This document shows, piece after piece, positions 1-7,887 of a DNA stretch of 64,000 nt. Position 1 is the first letter of the stretch. Every line of letters starts with the position of its first letter. The stretch is from positions 43,623 through 107,622 of the forward strand of contig CAJUSF010000018.1 in assembly GCA_910588945.1 (NCBI GenBank), given 5' to 3'. The notes under the pieces are model-generated. The model worked only from the letters and a program-made list of their open reading frames with translations, did not search any database and had not been told where the DNA came from. Position numbers and translations under genes: made by a program. Source of the stretch: an uncultured Eggerthellaceae bacterium. Lineage in GTDB: Bacteria; Actinomycetota; Coriobacteriia; Coriobacteriales; Eggerthellaceae.

Positions 1-179
1 TTCGCGGGATCAAGAGGATTTCAAAGCCCGGCCTTCGCATTTATGCCGGCAAGGACGATCTGCCCCGCGTTCTTGGTGGACTCGGAACCGCGATCATCTC
101 TACATCGAGCGGCGTTATGACCGACCGCGATGCCCGCAAGAAGGGTATCGGTGGCGAAGTCGTCGCCTATATCTGGTAA
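1..179 (+). CDS. rpsH: 30S ribosomal protein S8 (uS8), 3' part only
   Basis: The reading frame is open from base 3 and ends at TAA 177-179, giving the last 58 codons. The translated end contains KPGLRIYAG, GLGTAIISTSSGVMTDRDAR and GEVVAYIW, the classical C-terminal half of S8, which binds the central domain of 16S rRNA and, in E. coli, represses the spc operon. The start lies left of the window. It is followed after 15 bases by rplF in the usual spc order, so identity is secure from both sequence and synteny. Confidence 0.96.
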   Translation, partial: RGIKRISKPGLRIYAGKDDLPRVLGGLGTAIISTSSGVMTDRDARKKGIGGEVVAYIW

Positions 180-194
180 AGGAGGAATGGATCT

Positions 195-734
195 ATGTCA
201 CGTATTGGAAAGATGCCTGTCGCCATTCCGTCCGGAGTAGAGGTTAAGATCGACGGCACCACCGTTACCGTTAAGGGCAAGAAAGGTGAGCTTACGCGCA
301 CGTTTCAGCCGACTATGATCATCAAGCAGGAGGGCGAGGAGATCACCATCGCTCCGGCTGATGAAGAGCGTCAGACAAATGCATACTGGGGACTCACACG
401 TTCTTTGATCCACAACATGGTCGAAGGTGTGTCCACTGGTTTCGAGAAGAAGCTCGAGCTCGTCGGTGTTGGATATCGTGCTGCTCTTAAAGGTCGCGAT
501 CTGGAACTTCAGCTAGGTTTCTCGCATCCTGTTCTCATCCCGGCTCCAGAAGGCATCACATTCGAGGTTCCTTCTCAGAACGAGATAACCGTTTCTGGTG
601 CATCCAAGGAGCAGGTCGGACAGGTCGCTGCCGACATCCGCAAGTGGCGCAAGCCAGAGCCCTACAAGGGCAAAGGCATCCGCTATGCCGGAGAGTATGT
701 ACGTCGCAAGGCTGGCAAGGCCGGCAAGGAATAA
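195..734 (+). CDS. rplF: 50S ribosomal protein L6 (uL6)
   Basis: 179 residues, the normal length for L6. The two related L6 folds cover about residues 11-82 and 90-165, and the C-terminal signature PEPYKGKGIRYAGE sits near residue 155, followed by the basic tail RRKAGKAGKE. L6 sits near the GTPase-associated centre of the large subunit. The ATG at 195 has a strong ribosome-binding site (AAAGGAGG) just upstream, overlapping the end of rpsH. Part of the spc operon and expected to be co-transcribed with its neighbours. Confidence 0.98.
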   Translation: MSRIGKMPVAIPSGVEVKIDGTTVTVKGKKGELTRTFQPTMIIKQEGEEITIAPADEERQTNAYWGLTRSLIHNMVEGVSTGFEKKLELVGVGYRAALKGRDLELQLGFSHPVLIPAPEGITFEVPSQNEITVSGASKEQVGQVAADIRKWRKPEPYKGKGIRYAGEYVRRKAGKAGKE

Positions 735-758
735 GCTTGGCTTAGAAGGGAATTTCTC

Positions 759-1130
759 ATGCAGAAATCAGTTCTTAAAAGACAAAAAGGCCTTGCTCGT
801 CGCCATCGTCGTGTCCGTGGCAAGGTTTCGGGTACCGCAAGCCGTCCGCGTCTTTGCATTACCCGTTCTAACAACAACATCTATGCTCAGGTCATAGACG
901 ACGTTTCACGCACCACCATCTGCGGTGTGTCAACGCTCGGTCCTGAGTTCAAGAAGACCGGCGCTAAGGGCTCCACTGTCGAGGGTGCCGCTCAGCTCGG
1001 CAACATTGTAGGCAAGATGGCCCAGGAAAAAGGCGTTAGCGAAGTTGTTTTCGACCGTGGTGGCCACCTGTATCATGGGCGCGTGAAGGCTGTTGCCGAT
1101 GGCGCTCGTGAGGCTGGACTCAAATTCTAG
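759..1130 (+). CDS. rplR: 50S ribosomal protein L18 (uL18)
   Basis: 123 residues with the basic N-terminus (LKRQKGLARRHRRVRGK) that contacts 5S rRNA, the conserved core RPRLCITRSNNNIYAQVIDD, and the C-terminal GHLYHGRVKAVADGAREAGL signature. L18 helps load 5S rRNA onto the large subunit. An AGAAGGGA ribosome-binding site precedes ATG 759. It lies between rplF and rpsE exactly as in other spc operons. Confidence 0.98.
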   Translation: MQKSVLKRQKGLARRHRRVRGKVSGTASRPRLCITRSNNNIYAQVIDDVSRTTICGVSTLGPEFKKTGAKGSTVEGAAQLGNIVGKMAQEKGVSEVVFDRGGHLYHGRVKAVADGAREAGLKF

Positions 1131-1143
1131 AAGGGATTCGAAT

Positions 1144-1668
1144 ATGGCTCGTAAACAACAGGAGAAGGCTGTACCGGAGCTTGAGGAGCGCGTGGTTTCG
1201 ATCAATCGCGTTTCCAAGACCGTCAAGGGCGGCCGTCGCATGTCCCTCACTGCGCTTGTCGTTGTTGGGGATGGTAAGGGCAAGGTCGGGCTCGGTCTCG
1301 GCAAGTCCCAAGAGGTTCCCAACGCCATCAAGAAGGGCGTTGAGGACGCAAAGAAGAACATGTTCACCGTTGCTCTCACTGAAGACGGCTCAGTTCCTCA
1401 TGAGGTTCTCGGTGAGTATGGCGCAGGCCGTGTGCTCATCAAGCCGGCTGTTCCGGGTACTGGCGTTATGGCTGGCGGTCCGGTCCGTGCGATCATGGAG
1501 CTTGCTGGTGTTAAGAACGTCATCACGAAGTCTCTTGGCACCTCAAATGCCATGAACATCGTGAAGGCTGCTGCTGAGGGACTTCGCGCTATGGAGAGCC
1601 CTGAGCAGGTTGCACAGCGTCGCGGTGTAACCGTTGACCACATCTTCGGTCGAAAGGAGCAGAAGTAA
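1144..1668 (+). CDS. rpsE: 30S ribosomal protein S5 (uS5)
   Basis: 174 residues. The frame is open from 1093, inside rplR, but the proper start is ATG 1144: it has AGAAGGGAT upstream and gives the family-like N-terminus MARKQQEKAVPELEERVV. The N-terminal double-stranded-RNA-binding-like domain (about 25-85) includes GDGKGKVGLGLGKSQEVPNA, and the C-terminal domain contains GVKNVITKSLGTSNAMNIVKA. S5 takes part in translational accuracy and helicase activity at the mRNA entry. The stop overlaps the start of rpmD (TAATG), which suggests translational coupling. Confidence 0.98.
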   Translation: MARKQQEKAVPELEERVVSINRVSKTVKGGRRMSLTALVVVGDGKGKVGLGLGKSQEVPNAIKKGVEDAKKNMFTVALTEDGSVPHEVLGEYGAGRVLIKPAVPGTGVMAGGPVRAIMELAGVKNVITKSLGTSNAMNIVKAAAEGLRAMESPEQVAQRRGVTVDHIFGRKEQK

Positions 1669-1859
1669 TGGCTGAGGCAAAGAAGACTCTGCGCGTCACG
1701 CAGATCAAAAGCCAGATCGGCTGCCCTGCAGATCAAGGCAAGACTTTGAAGGCGCTCGGCCTCGGTCGTATCGGCAAGTCCAACGATCTTGTCGACAACG
1801 CTGGCGTTCAGGGCATGATCTTCAAGGTCAAACACCTCGTTAAGGTGGAGCAAATCTAA
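1668..1859 (+). CDS. rpmD: 50S ribosomal protein L30 (uL30)
   Basis: 63 residues, typical for bacterial L30. The signature runs from LRVTQIKSQIGCPADQGKTL through KALGLGRIGKSN, and the C-terminus is IFKVKHLVKVEQI. The ATG overlaps the rpsE stop by one base, and the ribosome-binding site (CGAAAGGAG) is inside rpsE. It is followed by an unusually long spacer before rplO. Confidence 0.97.
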   Translation: MAEAKKTLRVTQIKSQIGCPADQGKTLKALGLGRIGKSNDLVDNAGVQGMIFKVKHLVKVEQI

Positions 1860-1999
1860 TAGGCTTCTAAGATGCTCGGTTCGCTTCGCTGATGCGGCCC
1901 GGGCATCATTTGGATATCGGGTGGGTCTCGCATCGAGGCTCGCCTTTCATAGCAAAAGCGAGTACCCGCATATAACGGGTGCGAAAAGGAGATTCAACA
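1860..1999 (+). promoter_or_regulatory. structured 140-base leader between rpmD and rplO
   Basis: This gap is long for an spc operon and contains several self-complementary segments. GATGCTCGG (1871-1879) can pair with CCGGGCATC (1899-1907). CGGGT (1918-1922) can pair with ACCCG (1964-1968), with CTCGC (1939-1943)/GCGAG (1958-1962) nested inside. The same ACCCG can instead pair with CGGGT (1976-1980) next to the rplO ribosome-binding site (AAAAGGAGA, 1985-1993). The two folds exclude each other, which would suit an RNA switch acting on rplO-secY-adk. No known riboswitch class was recognised; function is inferred only from pairing. Confidence 0.4.
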
Positions 2000-2449
2000 A
2001 TGGAGATCAAAGATCTTAAACCGGCTGAGGGCTCTACCCACAGCAAGAAGCGCGTAGGTCGCGGTGCAGCTGCCGGACAGGGCAAGACCGCAGGTCGTGG
2101 CCTTAACGGTCAGAAGTCTCGTGCAGGTGGCGGTAAGGGCGCAGGATTCGAGGGCGGACAGACCCCGCTCGCTCGTCGTCTTCCGAAGCTTCCGGGATTC
2201 CGCAATATCAACAGGGTTGAGTATGTTCCTGTTAACGTCAGCCGCCTTGATGCCAAGTTCTCCGCAGGAGATGTCGTCGATGCTGAGAGCCTGAAGGCTG
2301 CTGGCATCATCAAGCACACCGATGCTCCTGTGAAGGTTCTCGGCGATGGCGAGATCACAAAAGCTCTCACCATCAAGGTCGATAAGGTTTCTGCTTCTGC
2401 AAGAACTAAGATCGAAGCAGCTGGAGGAAAGGTCGAAGAGCCTTGCTAA
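2000..2449 (+). CDS. rplO: 50S ribosomal protein L15 (uL15)
   Basis: 149 residues. An upstream in-frame GTG at 1979 exists, but ATG 2000 has AAAAGGAGA at the right distance and gives the family N-terminus MEIKDLKPAEGSTHSKKRVG. The glycine- and lysine-rich N-terminal half (GRGAAAGQGKTAGRG, SRAGGGKGAGFEGGQTPL) is the usual extended rRNA-binding arm; the C-terminal half is the compact L15 fold. The stop overlaps the TTG start of secY, implying coupling. Confidence 0.97.
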   Translation: MEIKDLKPAEGSTHSKKRVGRGAAAGQGKTAGRGLNGQKSRAGGGKGAGFEGGQTPLARRLPKLPGFRNINRVEYVPVNVSRLDAKFSAGDVVDAESLKAAGIIKHTDAPVKVLGDGEITKALTIKVDKVSASARTKIEAAGGKVEEPC

Positions 2450-3723
2450 GCTCAATCGTTGATGCATTCAAGGTGCCGGAGCTTCGCAAGAAGATCCTGT
2501 TTACGCTCGCGATCCTTGCTCTTTACAGGTTTGGATCTTACGTGCCGGTACCGGGCATCCCATTCCATGAGTTCGCTACCGCCTATGAGCAGTCCGGCGT
2601 TGCCATGAGCATGCTTGACCTGTTCACAGGCGGCGCTTTGTCGAACTTCTCGGTGTTCTCGCTCGGCATCATGCCCTACATCACCGCATCGATCATCATG
2701 CAGCTGATGCAAGGTGTTATCCCGGCGATCGGACGTTGGGCAAAGGAAGGCGAGACAGGCAGAAAGAAGATCACCCAGGTTACGCGTTATCTCACGCTGG
2801 GCCTTGGTCTGATCAATGCGATCGGCTACCTTTTGCTCTTCCAGTCGCCTTCTTATGGAGTCACGTTCTCCGATGAGATTCCGTATGCGCTCACCTGCAT
2901 AGTTGTTGTGTTCACGCTCGTTGCGGGTACCGCGTTCATCATGTGGATGGGCGAGCTCATAACGCAGCGTGGAATTGGAAACGGCATGTCTCTCATCATC
3001 TTCGTAAGCATCGTTTCCCGTGTTCCATCGGCGATCTTCTCGTCGATCAACATTTCTGCGGATATCGGGATGGGCATTGCGCTTACTATTCTTATATTGG
3101 CAGTGGTATTCGCCTGCATTCCGCTCATCATATTTGTTGAGCGCGCACAGAGGCGTATCCCCGTGAACTATGCCAAGCGAGTGCAAGGGCGCAAGATGAT
3201 GGGTGGTCAGAATACTTACATTCCTCTGAAGGTCAACGCCGCGGGTGTTATTCCGATCATCTTCGCTAGCTGCATCCTTTATCTGCCGGCACAGCTTGCA
3301 GCCATCTTCAACGTTGATTGGCTGACAGGATTTGCTGATCTTTGTACGACCGGATGGCTTAACTGGATCCTGACGCTTCTGCTTATCGTGTTCTTCTCAT
3401 ACTTCTATACGTCCATGGTCTTTAATCCTGATGAGTATGCAGACAACATTCGTAAGCAAGGCGGCTTCATCCCAGGTGTGCGTCCGGGTTCTGCCACCGT
3501 TACCTATATCAAGAACATTCTGCGTAGGATCACGCTTCCTGGTGCGATATTTATCGCTGTTATAGCTGTCGTTCCTACGATCATCTTCTTCTTTACAAAC
3601 AACCAGCTTATCCAGTCATTTGGCGGCACTTCGATTCTTATTATGATTGGTGTTGCCCTTGACACAATGAGCAAGGTTGAATCCCAGTTGAAGATGCACA
3701 ACTACGACGGTCTTTTCAAATAG
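2443..3723 (+). CDS. secY: preprotein translocase channel subunit SecY
   Basis: 426 residues with ten predicted membrane helices. SecY forms the protein-conducting channel of the Sec translocon in the cytoplasmic membrane. Recognisable features are the N-terminus LSSIVDAFKVPELRKKILFT, the plug/TM2 region with ALSNFSVFSLGIMPYITASIIMQL, VNYAKRVQGRKMMGGQ in cytoplasmic loop 4, and RKQGGFIPGVRPG in cytoplasmic loop 5. The start is TTG 2443: no in-frame ATG fits and the TTG reproduces the family N-terminus. It overlaps rplO by seven bases, with GGAGG at 2423-2427. Confidence 0.97.
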   Translation: MLSSIVDAFKVPELRKKILFTLAILALYRFGSYVPVPGIPFHEFATAYEQSGVAMSMLDLFTGGALSNFSVFSLGIMPYITASIIMQLMQGVIPAIGRWAKEGETGRKKITQVTRYLTLGLGLINAIGYLLLFQSPSYGVTFSDEIPYALTCIVVVFTLVAGTAFIMWMGELITQRGIGNGMSLIIFVSIVSRVPSAIFSSINISADIGMGIALTILILAVVFACIPLIIFVERAQRRIPVNYAKRVQGRKMMGGQNTYIPLKVNAAGVIPIIFASCILYLPAQLAAIFNVDWLTGFADLCTTGWLNWILTLLLIVFFSYFYTSMVFNPDEYADNIRKQGGFIPGVRPGSATVTYIKNILRRITLPGAIFIAVIAVVPTIIFFFTNNQLIQSFGGTSILIMIGVALDTMSKVESQLKMHNYDGLFK

Positions 3724-3734
3724 CCGTTTTATCA

Positions 3735-3778
3735 AAGCCTGCATGTCTATCTGCTTCTTTCAGGATGCTTGCAGGCTT
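3735..3778 (+). terminator. possible attenuator hairpin between secY and adk
   Basis: AAGCCTGCA (3735-3743) pairs perfectly with TGCAGGCTT (3770-3778) across a 26-base loop and is followed by CTTTGCT. The loop is long and the T-tract poor, so it is at best a weak or partial terminator separating secY from adk in an otherwise continuous operon. Confidence 0.35.
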
Positions 3779-3844
3779 CTTTGCTACCATTCATCTGACG
3801 GATATTCATATTGCAGTGTTCGTCGGTGAAGAAAGGTTGGATCA

Positions 3845-4474
3845 ATGAATATCGTTTTGTTAGGTGCCCCCGGTGCTGGTAAGGGCACTCAGGCGGCTAA
3901 GCTAGTCAGTCAAGAGGGCCTTTGTCACATTTCAACAGGTGACATTCTTCGCTCGGCTGTGAAAAATGAGACCGAGCTCGGCAAGAAAGCTAAGTCATAT
4001 ATGGATGCTGGCGATCTTGTTCCTGATGAGCTGATCATCGACTTGATGCGCGAGCGTATTCAAGAGCCTGATACGTCAAAGGGTGTCATTTTGGACGGCT
4101 TCCCTCGCACCACTACACAGGCGGTTGCGCTTGATACGATGCTCTCAGAGCTTGGCCGACCGCTCGATGCTGCACTGCTTATTGATGTTGATCCTGAGGT
4201 CATCGTTGGACGTCTGACGTCGCGTCGCATGTGCAAGGAATGCGGAGCTATCGGCACTGCGGCTGATGGCGATGCCTGCAAGGCATGCGGTGGTGAGATG
4301 TATCAGCGTGATGATGATAACGAGACCACCGTTCGCAACCGTCTTGACGTATACGAGAAGTTGACGAGCCCGCTCATCGACTATTATCGCGGGTGTGACC
4401 TGCTTATCTCTATCGATGGCGATCGCGATCCTGATGTTGTATTCGCGGATGTGAAGAAGTCGCTAGGTCTTTAG
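3845..4474 (+). CDS. adk: adenylate kinase
   Basis: 209 residues; catalyses ATP + AMP = 2 ADP in the cytoplasm. The P-loop GAPGAGKGTQA is at residues 7-17, the AMP-binding part includes HISTGDILRSAV, and GFPRTTTQAVAL is the NMP-bind signature. The LID carries CKECG and CKACGG, a four-cysteine zinc site of the Gram-positive/actinobacterial type. ATG 3845 has GAAAGG upstream. It is the last gene of this spc operon; the usual map and infA genes do not follow. Confidence 0.97.
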   Translation: MNIVLLGAPGAGKGTQAAKLVSQEGLCHISTGDILRSAVKNETELGKKAKSYMDAGDLVPDELIIDLMRERIQEPDTSKGVILDGFPRTTTQAVALDTMLSELGRPLDAALLIDVDPEVIVGRLTSRRMCKECGAIGTAADGDACKACGGEMYQRDDDNETTVRNRLDVYEKLTSPLIDYYRGCDLLISIDGDRDPDVVFADVKKSLGL

Positions 4475-4498
4475 TGATATTGCTTTCGATCCGAGAAT

Positions 4499-4526
4499 GG
4501 GGCGTGCTACCTGCGCGCCCCTTTTT
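4499..4526 (+). terminator. Rho-independent terminator after adk
   Basis: GGGGCGTG (4499-4506) and CGCGCCCC (4514-4521) form an 8-bp stem with one G-T pair and a 7-base loop, followed by TTTTT. This ends the spc operon. Confidence 0.9.
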
Positions 4527-4544
4527 CATGCTTAGACGATCGTC

Positions 4545-4571
4545 TTGATCGTCGAGTTGTTCGCGTATAAT
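4545..4571 (+). promoter_or_regulatory. promoter abutting the start codon at 4578
   Basis: A perfect TATAAT at 4566-4571 lies six bases before ATG 4578. TTGATC at 4545-4550 could serve as -35 with a 15-base spacer. A transcription start about seven bases after the -10 box would fall on the ATG itself, so the transcript may be leaderless. Confidence 0.6.
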
Positions 4572-4577
4572 CTGATC

Positions 4578-6920
4578 ATGCATTCTATCTACGAAAACCT
4601 CGCATATTGGATCAAGCGCAACGTGGTTCCGAAAAGCGCTTCGATCGCGCATATCCTGAGAAGCCTTTTGGTGGTTTTACTTATCGCATCCGCACTTGAG
4701 GTTTTCGTGTTCAACTTCAACTATTTCGCATCGGCAGGACTTAACACGATCGATCTTCATGACAGAATAGATCTACCTGAAGACCCCGATGAGAACTTTC
4801 GCCTGACATCGTATGATCACTCACTTGAGTTCTACAATCTGAACAGCGAAGTTAAAAACATCAGGGTGGATTTCGTGCTCTCGCAGCCTGCGCAAAATGT
4901 GACCTTGGCGATCCATTTTACCGACAGCGCTCATCTTGCATATTTTGATTCCACCGAATATACGGTAGGCGTTCCTGATGTTGTGGTCGCAACATCGTCG
5001 CTGCAAAGCCAGTATATAAATCTCAATACGTCGGGAATTGTCGAGAATCTCTCGATCGAGGTTGTCGAGGCTGATGAAGGTTTTCCGATACTTTTGAACA
5101 CAGTCGAGCTTAACGCGCATCATCCGTTCTCATTCTCGTGGCTGCGTTTTACGATCTGTATTTTCGTGTTGTTGCTGATCTTAATCTTCCGCCCGTCATC
5201 TGCGGTTTATCGCATCGGCATTTTGGACGACCCGCTTGCAAGCAAAGCTGGCATCATATCAGCGGTCGTTGTGGAATGCATGCTTGTGACCACGTTTCTC
5301 TTCTTTGGTTCGAATCTTGTCGGTGTTGCAACTGCGAATTACAACTATGGTGAGTGGGATGGCTATTCGATCGTCAACACCTTCGAGGTGGGGGGAGACA
5401 ACGCGCAGCAGTATGCCGAGCTTGCAAGGTCGATGGCTGAGGGCAAGCTTTATCTGGAAGAGGAGCCGCCTCAATGGCTGCAAGACATGAACGATCCTTA
5501 TGATAAAGGCGCGCGCGACCAGGCGCAAAAGGAGACGGGCGAGGATTATCTTTTCGATGTCGCATATCACGACGGACACTATTATGTCTATTTCGGCGTG
5601 GTGCCTGTAGTGTTGTTCTATCTACCGTTTTATCTGCTTACCGGTGCTAATTTCCCTACAGCGATAGGCGTTTTGATCGCAGTTCTGGCCTTTATTTTGG
5701 GAACCTCCGCTCTCTTGGATAGGTTTGCCAGATATCACTTCAAGAAGGTGTCGCTTGGTATATATCTTCTGCTTCAGATAGGACTTATTGCCTCGTGCGG
5801 CATTCTCTATCTTGTGAAGTTCCCGACCTTCTATTCGCTTCCGATCGCTTGCGGCCTCGCCTTTTCTGTATGGGGGCTCTATTTCTGGATGCGGGGGCGC
5901 CACTCGCGTCATAGGTGCGTGTGCTTCCTTATCGGATCGCTTTGCATGGCGCTGGTTGTTGGATGTCGACCGCAGTTCATATTCCTGTCGCTTTTGGCCT
6001 TCCCGCTGTTCTGGCGCCCGTATATTACCGAGCGACGCATCACCACGAAAAGGGGGATCAAGGAGTTCGCCTGCTTGATCGCTCCGTATCTCGTTGTTGC
6101 CGCATTCATCATGGCCTACAATCACGCCCGCTTCGGCAGCTTCACGGATTTTGGTGCAAACTATAATCTCACCGTGAACGATATGACGAAACGCGGATGG
6201 AATATCGGCCGATTGGCGCCGGCGTTCTTCACCTATTTCTTGCAAACTCCGAATACCACAGGCGTGTTCCCATTCTTGCAACCTACCGATTTTTCTACTA
6301 CATATATGGGGCAGACCATCAAAGAGGTTACTTTTGGAGGGATATTCGCGTGCTTCCCGATACTGTGGATCATCTTCTTCGCGCGGCCTATCGTGAAGAT
6401 CCGCAATGCTCAGCGCTCGACGCGAACAATCACGGGCGTCATCATCGTGCTCGTTTTGTCGGGTATAGCCATCGCGCTGATGGATGCTCAGATGGCGGGC
6501 ATCTTGCAGCGCTATTATGCGGACTTCAGTTTTATGTTCCTAGCTGCTGTTGTCCTTTTGGTCTTTATCGTGAACGAAAACCTTCATCAGGAGACTTCCT
6601 CGTTCGCATACAGACACCGAAGAGGCGCTCTGAGGGCGAATATGAGGCATATGTTTTCACGTTGGCGGTATAGAGACTATATTCATGATGACAAAGCGCT
6701 GAGCGGTTCTCGTGCGGTTTCGCGTAGGTCTAATGCAGGAATTGCTCCCATTTCCGACTCGCTATCGAGGGGATTGCTCACGAAAACATTGATCGTGCTT
6801 GTAGCATTGAGCGTGATCTACTCCACGCTGCTTTGTCTTACCGCCGAGACCGGATGGTATTCCGATGTCTATCCGTGGGCCTATCATGACCTTTTGGAGT
6901 TATTCCTTTTCTGGACATAG
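4578..6920 (+). CDS. large polytopic membrane protein, GT-C glycosyltransferase-like
   Basis: 780 residues from ATG 4578 (a TTG at 4545 is upstream of the -10 box and unlikely). TM1 lies near residues 25-45, followed by a soluble beta-rich, presumably extracytoplasmic domain to about 180, then some ten further hydrophobic segments and a basic loop (about 685-720) before the last helix. The segment YHDGHYYVYFGVVPVVLFYL near residue 330 resembles the ArnT/PMT-type GT-C loop, in which an acidic and tyrosine-rich loop leads into a helix. A role in transferring a lipid-linked sugar to a cell-envelope polymer is inferred, not shown. No ribosome-binding site precedes the start. It stands alone between the spc terminator and nagB. 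Confidence 0.7.
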   Translation: MHSIYENLAYWIKRNVVPKSASIAHILRSLLVVLLIASALEVFVFNFNYFASAGLNTIDLHDRIDLPEDPDENFRLTSYDHSLEFYNLNSEVKNIRVDFVLSQPAQNVTLAIHFTDSAHLAYFDSTEYTVGVPDVVVATSSLQSQYINLNTSGIVENLSIEVVEADEGFPILLNTVELNAHHPFSFSWLRFTICIFVLLLILIFRPSSAVYRIGILDDPLASKAGIISAVVVECMLVTTFLFFGSNLVGVATANYNYGEWDGYSIVNTFEVGGDNAQQYAELARSMAEGKLYLEEEPPQWLQDMNDPYDKGARDQAQKETGEDYLFDVAYHDGHYYVYFGVVPVVLFYLPFYLLTGANFPTAIGVLIAVLAFILGTSALLDRFARYHFKKVSLGIYLLLQIGLIASCGILYLVKFPTFYSLPIACGLAFSVWGLYFWMRGRHSRHRCVCFLIGSLCMALVVGCRPQFIFLSLLAFPLFWRPYITERRITTKRGIKEFACLIAPYLVVAAFIMAYNHARFGSFTDFGANYNLTVNDMTKRGWNIGRLAPAFFTYFLQTPNTTGVFPFLQPTDFSTTYMGQTIKEVTFGGIFACFPILWIIFFARPIVKIRNAQRSTRTITGVIIVLVLSGIAIALMDAQMAGILQRYYADFSFMFLAAVVLLVFIVNENLHQETSSFAYRHRRGALRANMRHMFSRWRYRDYIHDDKALSGSRAVSRRSNAGIAPISDSLSRGLLTKTLIVLVALSVIYSTLLCLTAETGWYSDVYPWAYHDLLELFLFWT

Positions 6921-6987
6921 GTCTGATCGGAATTTTTCGGTTATTGTGTAATCTGACAGCTTTGGATCGACTCGAAAGGGAAAGTCA

Positions 6988-7719
6988 TTGAAGTTCATCA
7001 TCGAAAAAGACTACGACAAAATGTCCAGAAGCGCTGCGGATATTTTCGCTGAGCATATCGAGCAGAACCCGTCTTGCGTTTTGGGTCTGGCTACAGGATC
7101 CACCCCGGAGGGGCTCTATGCCTGCCTTGTGAAGGATTGTTCGGATGGGAAGATCTCGTTTAGCGACGTGACCACTTTCAATCTCGACGAATATTGTGAC
7201 CTTCCTGTCGAGAACGAGCAAAGCTACAGGTACTTCATGAACTTCAATCTTTTCGACCATGTGGATATCGCCAAGAATAGGACGAATCTCCCGTGCGGTA
7301 TTAAGGCCGATGATGAGACTTGCAAGAACTATGAGCAGGCCATCGAAGATGAGGGCGGGATCGATATTCAGTTGCTTGGCATCGGGCATAATGGACATAT
7401 CGGATTCAATGAGCCGAGTGATAGCTTTAGCGTTATAACGAATCTTGTCGATCTAAAGGATTCAACGATCGAGGCCAACAGTCGTTTCTTCGATGATATC
7501 TCTGATGTTCCGAAAAGAGCTATCACCATGGGTATTGGCACGATCATGAAGGCTCGCAAGGTCGTCGTTGTGGCCAATGGGCAAGGGAAGGCCGAGATCG
7601 TGAAGAAAGCGTTCTTTGGTCCTGTTGTGCCTGAGGTTCCGGCATCGGTGCTCCAACTGCATCCGGATGTGACAGTGGTGCTTGATGATGAGGCGGCTTC
7701 TCTGATTCCGAAAGATTAA
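6988..7719 (+). CDS. nagB: glucosamine-6-phosphate deaminase
   Basis: 243 residues; converts GlcN-6P to fructose-6P and ammonia. Motifs: phosphate loop GLATGSTPEGLY (34-45), FNLDEY with catalytic Asp67, and GHNGHIGFNEP with His137 and Glu142. The position of E. coli Asp141 is Asn, as in the monomeric Gram-positive type (B. subtilis NagB). Start TTG 6988 has AAAGGGAAAG upstream. It is convergent with the NanA-like gene and shares a bidirectional terminator with it. It is the last step of the amino-sugar route spread over 7-25.5 kb. Confidence 0.95.
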   Translation: MKFIIEKDYDKMSRSAADIFAEHIEQNPSCVLGLATGSTPEGLYACLVKDCSDGKISFSDVTTFNLDEYCDLPVENEQSYRYFMNFNLFDHVDIAKNRTNLPCGIKADDETCKNYEQAIEDEGGIDIQLLGIGHNGHIGFNEPSDSFSVITNLVDLKDSTIEANSRFFDDISDVPKRAITMGIGTIMKARKVVVVANGQGKAEIVKKAFFGPVVPEVPASVLQLHPDVTVVLDDEAASLIPKD

Positions 7720-7747
7720 ACGATATTTGGGTCTGCAATGCGTTTTG

Positions 7748-7779
7748 GATGATGAAATGAACGCATGTGTTTCATCATC
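7748..7779. terminator. hairpin in the nagB/aldolase convergent gap
   Basis: GATGATGAAA (7748-7757) and TTTCATCATC (7770-7779) form a perfect 10-bp stem with a 12-base loop. It has no long T-tract of its own on the plus strand, so it may be an RNA-stabilising hairpin or an upstream partner of the terminator at 7799. Confidence 0.45.
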
Positions 7780-7798
7780 AAGAATCACAAACCAAGAA

Positions 7799-7826
7799 AA
7801 AGGGACGGGATAAAACCCGCCCCTTT
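7799..7826. terminator. bidirectional Rho-independent terminator
   Basis: AAAGGG-A-CGGG (7799-7809) pairs with CCCG-C-CCCTTT (7816-7826), with one A/C mismatch and a 6-base loop. A-rich and T-rich flanks on the two sides suit termination of both nagB (+) and the aldolase gene (-). Confidence 0.85.
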
Positions 7827-7887
7827 CTACTTTTAATGCGCTATGCGCTGCGAGGAAGTACACGACTCCGTCTCGCGTGCAATCTTT

